Positions 27,023-34,325 of a DNA stretch of 64,000 nucleotides are shown one piece after another. Origin of the DNA: Sphaerisporangium album. Its GTDB lineage: Bacteria > Actinomycetota > Actinomycetes > Streptosporangiales > Streptosporangiaceae. Each line of letters starts with the position of its first letter. The stretch's first letter is position 1. The notes under the pieces were generated by a model. The model ran no database searches. It saw only the letters and a program-made list of their open reading frames with translations, and had not been told where the DNA came from. The position numbers and the translations under genes were made by a program. Location of the stretch: the NCBI RefSeq assembly GCF_003323745.1, contig NZ_QOIL01000019.1, positions 62,001 through 126,000 of the forward strand, written 5' to 3'.

Positions 27023-27358
27023 ATGAGCATTACGGCGCAGGCGCTGGACGGCGTTTACGGCCGGTCGGCCGCAGGCGTACGCGCGCGCCTGGAGCAGGAC
27101 CGTCTCGGGCGATGGCAGGATCTCGCGGACGCGGAGACCGACAGCGAGGGCTGCATCAGCGAGTGGCGTGACAAGAAGCTGGAACGTGGGCTTTATCGCA
27201 TTGTTTTCGATAGTGACTACTACTTTGTCGGGTTGGGCCTGAGCGCTGCCTATCCAGAGATAATCGTCACTTTTCGCATGCAGGACGAGACCGACGCCTA
27301 TCTGATCCAGGTCATGTTGTCCCCGTACTCGTACTCGACCCACTTCCGGATCGCGTGA
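27023..27358 (+). CDS. Transthyretin/5-hydroxyisourate hydrolase-like protein lacking catalytic residues
   Basis: 111 residues from ATG 27023, the usual start and length of the family. The ribosome binding site is weak, so starts at 26993 or 26972 remain possible. The fold signature is clear: a first beta strand ending ALDG, GRSAAGVRARLE, WQDLADAETDSEG, GLYRIVFDSDYYF, YPEIIVTFRMQDE and the SPYSYST end. Yet each catalytic position of HIU hydrolase differs: the first His is Gln6, the Arg after Asp-Gly is Cys44, the late His is Leu94, and the terminal YRGS is replaced by HFRIA. So it is probably not a uricolytic enzyme but a binding or structural relative, as transthyretin is in animals. Lies 74 bases before a leuA paralogue, likely in one operon. 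Confidence 0.75.
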   Translation: MSITAQALDGVYGRSAAGVRARLEQDRLGRWQDLADAETDSEGCISEWRDKKLERGLYRIVFDSDYYFVGLGLSAAYPEIIVTFRMQDETDAYLIQVMLSPYSYSTHFRIA

Positions 27359-27432
27359 TCCACGCGAGCCGTGCCCTGTCCTCGCCCGACTTCCCGGGGG
27401 ACGGGCCCCAGGCGGAGAAGGGAACCCCCACA

Positions 27433-29244
27433 GTGACCACAGGAGACAACACGGGCACGGCCGCCGGTGCCGGGGGGCCGGCCAGGCCGCCCGCCGCGCG
27501 CTACCGCCCGTTCGCGCCGGTCCCGCTGGACGGCCGGACGTGGCCGGATAACACGATCACCTCGGCTCCGCGCTGGCTGTCGACCGACCTGCGCGACGGG
27601 AACCAGTCGCTCGCGATGCCCATGGCCCCCGAGCGCAAGCTGGCGATGTTCGACCTGCTGGTGCGCATGGGCTACCGGGAGATCGAGGTCGGCTTCCCGG
27701 TCGCCAGCCAGGACGACCACGCGTTCCTGCGCACGCTCATCGAGCACGACCTGATCCCGGACGACGTGCGCGTCTCGGTGCTCGTCCCGGCCCGCGACGA
27801 GCTGATCAGGCGCACCGTGGAGAGCCTGGACGGCATCCGGCGCGCCACGATCCACCTCTACAACGCGACCTCGCCGCAGTTCCGGCGCGTCGTGTTCGGC
27901 ATGGACCGCCACGAGTGCAAGGACCTCGCGGTCCAGGGCACGCGCCTGGTGATGAAGTACGCCGACAAGCTGCTGAGCGGGTGCGACCTCGGGTTCGAGT
28001 ACTCACCCGAGCTGTTCAGCGACACCGAGCTGGACTTCTCCCTTGAGGTGTGCGAAGCGGTGATGGACGTCTGGCGGCCGGAGGCCGGGCGCGAGATCAT
28101 CCTCAACTTCCCCGCCACCGTCGAGCGCTCGCTGCCCAACGTCTTCGCCGACCAGATCGAGTGGCTGGACCGCAACCTGTCCCGCCGGCGGCACGTCTGC
28201 CTGTCGATCCACCCCCACAACGACCGCGGCACGGGGGTCGCGGCCTCGGAGATGGCCCTGCTGGCCGGGGCGCAGCGCGTCGAGGGCTGCCTGTTCGGCA
28301 ACGGGGAGCGGGCCGGCAACGTGTGCCTGGTCACGCTCGGCCTGAACCTGCTGACCCACGGCGTCGACCCGGGCATCGACTTCTCCGACCTGGACGCGGT
28401 CCGGCGCACCGTGGAGGAGTGCACCGGGCTCCCCGTCCACCCGCGCCACCCCTACGGCGGCGACCTCGTCTACACGGCCTTCTCCGGGTCGCACCAGGAC
28501 GCCATCAAGAAGGGGTTCGAGGCCCGGGAGCGCGACGCGGCGGAGCGGGGCGTCGAGGCCGGGGACCTGCCGTGGGAGATGCCCTACCTGCCGCTGGACC
28601 CGCGCGACGTCGGCCGCACCTACGAGGCGGTCGTGCGCATCAACAGCCAGTCCGGCAAGGGCGGCGTGGCGTACGTGATGAGCGCCGCCCACGGGATGAA
28701 CCTGCCCCCCGCCCTGCGGGCCGACTTCGCCCGCGCCGTCCAGGCCAGGGCGGAGGAGAAGGGCGGGGAGATCACCCCCGAGGAGATGCTCGACCTGTTC
28801 GACCGCGAGTACCTGAAGTACGCGGCCCTGCCCCTTCCGCCGGCCTTCACCGGCAGGCCCGTCACCGTCGAGCTGCACGTCGACGGGGAGCCGTTCGACG
28901 TCGGCGGCGCGCGCACCGACTCCGTCCGGCGGGTGCGGGAGGCCCTGGCCGGATGGGGCGTGGAGGTCCGCGCGGTGCACCGCACGGCGGGACCGGCGCC
29001 CATCGACGGCGGGGTGGCGGTGTACGCGGAGTGCCTGCTGCCCGACGGCACGATGTGGGGGGCCGGGATCGATCCCGACGTGGGGACGGCCGCGCTGTCG
29101 GCCGTCCGCTCGGCGCTCACCCGTGCCCGCCTGCTCGCCACCATGGCCCCACCCGCCCGACCATCACCGCAGGCAGAGGAGGCCGAGCCTCTCGGCATAC
29201 CCGCGCCGAGCCCCTCACATCCCGCCGTGGCCGCCGCGCGGTGA
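27433..29244 (+). CDS. leuA: 2-isopropylmalate synthase paralogue (long, LeuA2-type)
   Basis: 603 residues from GTG 27433 (AAGGGA about 10 bases upstream). The TIM barrel carries the catalytic and metal motifs STDLRDGNQSL and SIHPHNDRGTG, and the GCLFGNGERAGN loop. It should condense acetyl-CoA with 2-oxoisovalerate or a similar oxo acid. The C-terminal allosteric domain is present (from about residue 470), but the Gly-Asn-Gly-Pro leucine-site segment of housekeeping enzymes reads GGARTDSVRR here, so feedback control may be altered. Placed after the HIUase-like gene and before a LAL regulator, not with other leucine genes, which suggests a specialised role. It could still be the main leuA. 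Confidence 0.85.
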   Translation: MTTGDNTGTAAGAGGPARPPAARYRPFAPVPLDGRTWPDNTITSAPRWLSTDLRDGNQSLAMPMAPERKLAMFDLLVRMGYREIEVGFPVASQDDHAFLRTLIEHDLIPDDVRVSVLVPARDELIRRTVESLDGIRRATIHLYNATSPQFRRVVFGMDRHECKDLAVQGTRLVMKYADKLLSGCDLGFEYSPELFSDTELDFSLEVCEAVMDVWRPEAGREIILNFPATVERSLPNVFADQIEWLDRNLSRRRHVCLSIHPHNDRGTGVAASEMALLAGAQRVEGCLFGNGERAGNVCLVTLGLNLLTHGVDPGIDFSDLDAVRRTVEECTGLPVHPRHPYGGDLVYTAFSGSHQDAIKKGFEARERDAAERGVEAGDLPWEMPYLPLDPRDVGRTYEAVVRINSQSGKGGVAYVMSAAHGMNLPPALRADFARAVQARAEEKGGEITPEEMLDLFDREYLKYAALPLPPAFTGRPVTVELHVDGEPFDVGGARTDSVRRVREALAGWGVEVRAVHRTAGPAPIDGGVAVYAECLLPDGTMWGAGIDPDVGTAALSAVRSALTRARLLATMAPPARPSPQAEEAEPLGIPAPSPSHPAVAAAR

Positions 29245-29480
29245 TAGCCACGCGATAAAGCCCGGAAGGTGCCCGAACTTAACGTGGGCATTAACGCCGA
29301 AATCGGACATGTATGGACAATCGGAAGACGCCACGGCGTGCCGCCGGGAATTCCCGGCCAAGCACGGAATAGGCGGACGGGGATGCGACGCACTGAACCC
29401 GCGTATCGGGGGAGGCCGCTCTCTGGGCTTTCGATTTACGGCGGGGATGTGATTTTCGTCGGGAAAGAGGGGGGCTCGTC
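29245..29480 (+). promoter_or_regulatory. Leader region of the LAL regulator gene
   Basis: 236 bases between leuA and the LuxR-type gene with moderately lowered GC and the near-repeat TTAACGTGGGCATTAACG at 29279-29296. No terminator or gene is evident. A separate promoter for the regulator is likely. Confidence 0.3.
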
Positions 29481-32279
29481 ATGAGCCTGATCGAACGACA
29501 GGAGGCGTTGGCCTCCTTGGAGGGACTACTCACCAGCGCTATCAACGGAAAAGGCCGGGTGGCCCTGGTAAGCGGCACCGTGGCGACCGGCAAGAGTGAG
29601 TTACTGCACTCATTCGCCGAGCACGCGGCCGAGCTCGGCGCACTGCCCGTCACCGCGACGGGCTCGCTCGCCGAGCGCGACATGCCGTTCGGGGTGCTCG
29701 GGCAGCTCATCCACGACGCGCCCCTGGTCCCGGCCGAGCGTGAACGGGCGATGGCGCTCCTGCAGGAGGGGGCCCGCGCCGTCAGCTCGTCCGAGCCGGG
29801 GGGCGAGCCGCTGAAACAGGTTGACGCGCAGATCGTCCACGCTCTGTGCACCGTCCTGCTGGAACTGTCCGAGCGCTATCCCCTGATGATCGTCGTGGAC
29901 GACGTGCACCACGCCGACCGGGCCTCGCTGCTGTGCCTGGCCTATCTGTCCCGGCGGGTGCGGTTCGCGCCGATCATCGTGGTGTTCAGCCACTCCACCC
30001 ACGGGAGGTACGCCGAGACGTCGTTCCCCACCGAGCTGCTGCGCCAGCCCCACTGCCGCAGGATCCAGCTCGCGCCGCTGTCGCAGGCGGGCGTGATGAG
30101 CCTGGTGGCCGAGCAACTCGGCGCCGGCGCGGCCGAACGGTTCGCCGGCGAGTGGTACGCCGTCAGCGGGGGCAACCCGCTGCTGGCCGCCGGGCTCGTC
30201 GAGGACTACCAGGCCGCGATGCGCTCGTCCGGGGGAGATCCACCGGAGGAGCTGGTCGTCGGCGAGGGCTACGGGCAGGCCGTCCTGTCCTGCCTGCACC
30301 GGGCCGACCCCAAGATGATGCAGGTCGCGTGGGGTCTCGGGGTGCTCGGACGGCCCGAGTCCCTGGCCAGGCTGCTCGACGTGGGCCAGGAGTACGTGAC
30401 CCGCCTGCTCAACGCCCTGGACGCCGCCGGCCTCCTGACCGGCGGCCGGTTCCGCCACGAGGCGGCGCGCTCCGCCGTCCTCGCGGAGCTGGACGCCGGG
30501 GAACGGTCCGAGCTGCACCGGCGCGCGGCCAGGCTCACCTACGACGGCGGCGGCTCCACCACCGTGGTCGCCGACCATCTGCTCAGCGCCGGAGGGTCCC
30601 ACGAGCCCTGGACCGTCGAGGTCCTGGAGGACGCGGCCCGGCAAGCCCTGCGCGACGGGCGGGTCGAACCGGCCGTGGAGTACCTGCGCATGGCCAGCCG
30701 GACCTGCACCGACGACCAGCGGCGGGTCAGGATCACCACCACGCTCATGCGGGCCGAGTGGCGCATCAACCCCAGCACGCCGACCGGCCACTTCACCCAG
30801 CTGACCGACGCGCTGCACCGCGGTCACCTGCGGGGAAGCGACGCCGTCGTGCTGGCCAAGGCCCTGCTGTGGCACGGCAGGCTCGAGGACGCCGAGGACG
30901 TCCTCAAACACCTCAACGAGTCGGAGGAGAAGCTGGACGCGGACACGATCACCGAGCTGGTGGTCACCCGTCCGTGGCTGCGCTGCTCCTACGCCCCGTT
31001 CCTCTCCCACCTGCCCCAGGTGAGCAGCGAGCAGTCACGCGCGGCGATCCTGACGGTGGCGGCCTACCGGCGCCTGGAGTCGGCGGTCACGCTCGCCGCC
31101 GTCCTCACCCGCGGGCCGCGCGAGGAGATCGTCTCCGGCGTGGAGCGCATCCTGCGCAGCTCACGCCTCGACGAGATGTCGATGGACACGGTGGAGAGCG
31201 CCCTGCTCGCGCTCACCTACGGGGGGCGGCCCGACAAGGCGGCGCCCTGGTGCGACCTGTTCATCGACGAGGCCTCCTCGCGGCGGGCGCCGAGCAGACA
31301 GGCGCGGCTCTCGGCGATCCGGGCCGAGATCGCCCTGCGCCAGGGTGACATGCTCGGCGCGGAGTTCCACGGCCGCCTGGCCCTGGACACCATCCCGCTG
31401 AGCGGCTGGGGCGTGGCGCTGGGCGGGCCGTTGTCCAGCCTCGTCATCGCCTCCACGGCGATGGGGAAGTACGACGCGGTCAACGAGCTGCTCGACCAGC
31501 CCGTGCCCGAGGCGATGTTCCAGACCCGCTGGGGCCTGCACTACCTGCACGCCCGCGGCCGCTACAGCCTGGCCACCGACCACGCCCAGCTCGCGCTGCG
31601 GGACTTCCAGCGGTGCGGCGAGCTGATGGGCAAGTGGGACCTGGACGTGCCCTGGCTCATCCCCTGGCGGGCCGAGGTCGCCGAGGCGTGCCTGCGCCTC
31701 GGACGTCCCGACCAGGCCAGGAGGCTCGCCGAGGAGCAGATCAGACGGTGCGGCAACGGCGCGCCACGGGTGCACGGCATCGCCATGCGCCTGCTGGCCG
31801 CCACCAGCGAGCCACGCCACCGCCCGATGCTGCTGCGCCAGGCCGGTGACCTGCTGCAGGCGGGGGGAGACCGGTACGAGCTGGCGCGCGTGCTCGCCGA
31901 CCTGACGGAGGCGTTCCACGCGCTGGGCGAATACCGGCGGGCCGGCATGATCGGAGGGCGGGCCCGCGCCGTCGCCCAGGAATGCCACGCCGACCCGCTG
32001 CACAGGTCCCTGGCCAGGGAGGGCGACGGCAACGGCGCCACCGCCACGACGGGGACGGTCACCGAGACCACGGACGTGACGGCGATCCTGAGCGACGCCG
32101 AACGCCGGGTCGCGGTGCTCGCCGCCGCCGGGTACACCAACCGGGAGATCGCCGACAAGCTGTACGTCACGGTCAGCACCGTCGAACAGCACCTGACCAG
32201 GACCTACCGCAAGCTCGACATCACCAGCAGGGCCGAGCTGCCCTCCACGTTGCAGCTCGGCACCACGATGCCCGCCTGA
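29481..32279 (+). CDS. Large ATP-binding LuxR family (LAL) regulator
   Basis: 932 residues from ATG 29481, with AGAGGGGGG about 8 bases upstream. The Walker A loop is GTVATGKS (32-39), a slightly unusual version, and Walker B is LMIVVDDVHHAD (about 134-145). A long helical repeat region follows. The C-terminal 60 residues form a LuxR helix-turn-helix (ILSDAERRVAVLAAAGYTNR, VTVSTVEQHLTRTYRKL). LAL proteins respond to small molecules or nucleotides and typically control a neighbouring operon. Here that would be the HIUase-like/leuA pair or the SARP gene. Confidence 0.92.
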   Translation: MSLIERQEALASLEGLLTSAINGKGRVALVSGTVATGKSELLHSFAEHAAELGALPVTATGSLAERDMPFGVLGQLIHDAPLVPAERERAMALLQEGARAVSSSEPGGEPLKQVDAQIVHALCTVLLELSERYPLMIVVDDVHHADRASLLCLAYLSRRVRFAPIIVVFSHSTHGRYAETSFPTELLRQPHCRRIQLAPLSQAGVMSLVAEQLGAGAAERFAGEWYAVSGGNPLLAAGLVEDYQAAMRSSGGDPPEELVVGEGYGQAVLSCLHRADPKMMQVAWGLGVLGRPESLARLLDVGQEYVTRLLNALDAAGLLTGGRFRHEAARSAVLAELDAGERSELHRRAARLTYDGGGSTTVVADHLLSAGGSHEPWTVEVLEDAARQALRDGRVEPAVEYLRMASRTCTDDQRRVRITTTLMRAEWRINPSTPTGHFTQLTDALHRGHLRGSDAVVLAKALLWHGRLEDAEDVLKHLNESEEKLDADTITELVVTRPWLRCSYAPFLSHLPQVSSEQSRAAILTVAAYRRLESAVTLAAVLTRGPREEIVSGVERILRSSRLDEMSMDTVESALLALTYGGRPDKAAPWCDLFIDEASSRRAPSRQARLSAIRAEIALRQGDMLGAEFHGRLALDTIPLSGWGVALGGPLSSLVIASTAMGKYDAVNELLDQPVPEAMFQTRWGLHYLHARGRYSLATDHAQLALRDFQRCGELMGKWDLDVPWLIPWRAEVAEACLRLGRPDQARRLAEEQIRRCGNGAPRVHGIAMRLLAATSEPRHRPMLLRQAGDLLQAGGDRYELARVLADLTEAFHALGEYRRAGMIGGRARAVAQECHADPLHRSLAREGDGNGATATTGTVTETTDVTAILSDAERRVAVLAAAGYTNREIADKLYVTVSTVEQHLTRTYRKLDITSRAELPSTLQLGTTMPA

Positions 32280-32751
32280 CAGACACGCCTTCCCCGGACG
32301 CGCTGGATCGGAGCGCTTCCGAGGACGCTCCGGCCCCGGGCCGGAACGCAAGAGGCCCGAGCACAGGCCGCTCCGCGCGAGACGAAGTCCTCGCGGGAGA
32401 AGTCGCCGGCCTGTGCCACCGCCGCTCAGCGGCGACGCGGGCCCGAACGGATCGCCCCCGCCCCACGTGCCCGGCACACGACCGGCACCCGCGCCCGGCG
32501 GATCCCACGCACCACCCACGCAGGCCAAGGCACTCGCCGCCGCGCATCCCGCGTTCCCGGCACCGCGCGCCTTCGGCGGCCTCCTACGGGCCTCGCCCCA
32601 GCCGGTCGCCCGTGCGGAAGCCCCTATTCCGCTTGTCGCGCTATCGCGCACCCCAGGCGCCCGGGGGGCCTGTACCGCGTGCCGCCATTGCCGGGGCCGG
32701 TTCGTGCACTACCGTCACGGACAGTGACCGCGGCGGTTCCGGGAGGGGATC
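32280..32751. other. Intergenic region with no supported gene
   Basis: 472 bases of very GC-rich, Pro/Arg/Ala-coding-like sequence. Open frames in several phases lack ribosome binding sites and consistent third-position bias. I see no hairpin strong enough to call. The last 40 bases before 32752 hold the promoter and GGGAGGG site of the DUF1275 gene. Confidence 0.4.
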
Positions 32752-33468
32752 ATGGCCTCGCGCACGCGGGGCGCCTCCCGTGACCCTCTGCCTCCCGCCC
32801 TTCTCGCGCTCACGCTGCTCAGCGGCTGTGTCGACGCGGTCAGCCTGCTCGCGATGGGCCGGGTCTTCACGGCGAACATGACCGGCAACGTGGTCATCCT
32901 CGGCCTCGCCGCCGCGGGCACGCCCGGATTCTCCGCCGTCGCGTCGCTGACCTCGCTGCTCGGCTTCATGGCCGGGGCGCTCGCCGCCGGGCGGCTCGGC
33001 GTCCACGTCCCCTCCTCCCGTGCCCGCGTGCTGATCAGCCTGGCGGCGGAGACCGTCCTGATCGCGGTGGCCGCGGGGGTTTCGTCCCGCTCGCGGGCCG
33101 TCACGGGCGGCTACGACCCCGTGGTCGCGTTGGTCGCCCTCGCCATGGGGCTGCAGTTCGCCACCGTGCGGTTGCTCGGGATCCCCGACCTGACCACCAC
33201 GATCCAGACGCGGATCCTCACCGGCCTGGTCGCCGACTCCCGCCTCGCCGGGGGCGAGGGCCCGCGGGCCGGCCGCCGGATCGCCTCCGTGCTGACCCTG
33301 GTGCTGGGCGCCTTCGCCGGAGCGCAGGCGTACCGGGCGGGAGGCGTGGCCCGGACACTGGCCGCCGTCGCCGTCTGCGTCGCCCTGATCGCCGTCGTCT
33401 ACGCCGTGCGCTCACGCCCGCGGGGCGCCGGCCCCGCGGGCACGCGTCCGCGAGACGAAGGCCCGTGA
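32752..33468 (+). CDS. DUF1275 (YoaK-type) membrane protein
   Basis: 238 residues from ATG 32752 with GGGAGGG four bases upstream. Six predicted membrane helices. The family hallmarks are LLSGCVDAVSLLAMGRVFTA followed by NMTGNVVILG near the start, and GIPDLTTTIQTRILTGLVAD in the middle. YoaK-type proteins are widespread with no proven transport substrate. The gene stands alone between the LAL regulator and a hypothetical gene on the opposite strand. Confidence 0.9.
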   Translation: MASRTRGASRDPLPPALLALTLLSGCVDAVSLLAMGRVFTANMTGNVVILGLAAAGTPGFSAVASLTSLLGFMAGALAAGRLGVHVPSSRARVLISLAAETVLIAVAAGVSSRSRAVTGGYDPVVALVALAMGLQFATVRLLGIPDLTTTIQTRILTGLVADSRLAGGEGPRAGRRIASVLTLVLGAFAGAQAYRAGGVARTLAAVAVCVALIAVVYAVRSRPRGAGPAGTRPRDEGP

Positions 33469-33476
33469 GACGAGCC

Positions 33477-33492
33477 CCCCGCCGGGGCGGGG
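33477..33492 (+). terminator. GC-rich hairpin after the DUF1275 gene
   Basis: CCCCGCC-GG-GGCGGGG inverted repeat, nine bases after the stop codon. No T-tract, so only a possible terminator. Confidence 0.35.
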
Positions 33493-33715
33493 CCGATCAC
33501 GGCCGTCCTCTTCCCCGGCCGGCCGCAGCGACAGGTCCCCGGGACCATTGTGAGGCGGCGCGGCCGCGCACCGCGCGGTACGCGGCCGGGAACGGCGTCC
33601 TTCTCCCGAAGCCGTCCCCAGCCTCGAGGTGGATCGACCGGTGCAGGTCACGGGGATATGCCGAGCGTCGCGGAGACCAGGTCATCCGAAGGGGCATGAT
33701 CGTCGGAAGCTCCGG

Positions 33716-34258
33716 CTAGGCGAAGGAGCGTGCCTCGAAGCTGATCCCGCCGCGGTCGGCCATCCGCAGCACCCGACGGCCGTAACGCGGGGGCCGGCGG
33801 AGATAGAGCCTGAAGCCCAGGGCCTTGAACCTCAGGTCGAAGTCGCGGCCCTCCAGGTGCCACCGTGTCTCGTCACGCGGAATCACGGGCGTGGACCGGT
33901 GCAGGTTCCTCGTCTCAAGGGGAAGGCAGATGGAGCGCAGATCCCCGGTGACCGCCCACACGGAGTCGAAGACCAGCGTGGCCGGCGCGACCCAGAACTC
34001 GAAGCCGCGCCGAGGCACCGGCCCGACCCGGCGCACGATGTAGTCGAGATCGAAGTGCAGTGCCAGGCCCGACGGCGCGGAGGGGTCGAGGTCGTCCAAC
34101 TCCAGGCGCTCCTCCGGGGTCAGGTCGTCGGGAAGGCCCTCGTCGTCGGTGATGGCGAGGGCATGTACCTGGCAGGAGTCCCACGACATCGTGTCGAGGT
34201 CACCATCCGTCCAGGTGGCCTTGATCAGGCCGGACTCTTGGTGCACAGCGGGTTCCAT
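33716..34258 (-). CDS. Conserved hypothetical protein
   Basis: 180 residues from ATG 34258; the ribosome binding site is poor and ATG at about 34189 (MSWDSCQVHALAI) is an alternative. The protein has the pattern of a widespread uncharacterised family: a Trp-Asp-x-Cys-x-Val-His strand, LALHFDLDYIV, then FEFWVAPATLVFDSVWAV. No signal peptide or membrane segment. It ends in a basic C-terminal part (RLYLRRPPRYGRRVL). It lies 67 bases from the end of the SARP-ATPase gene; function unknown. Confidence 0.65.
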   Translation of the reverse strand: MEPAVHQESGLIKATWTDGDLDTMSWDSCQVHALAITDDEGLPDDLTPEERLELDDLDPSAPSGLALHFDLDYIVRRVGPVPRRGFEFWVAPATLVFDSVWAVTGDLRSICLPLETRNLHRSTPVIPRDETRWHLEGRDFDLRFKALGFRLYLRRPPRYGRRVLRMADRGGISFEARSFA

Positions 34259-34325
34259 CTGACAAGTATCGACCACGCACGTCAGGCGCGCCAGATCTCC
34301 GAAAGTGCGGGGCAAGGGCCGTTGG

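Noticed and set aside
27023-27358. Functional uricase-pathway HIU hydrolase
   Set aside because: Catalytic His, Arg, His and the C-terminal motif are all replaced, and no urate oxidase or OHCU decarboxylase gene is nearby.
25926-32279. Full antibiotic biosynthetic gene cluster
   Set aside because: SARP and LAL regulators are present but no PKS, NRPS, terpene, lanthipeptide or other core enzyme lies in the window; only a small, unusual locus is claimed.
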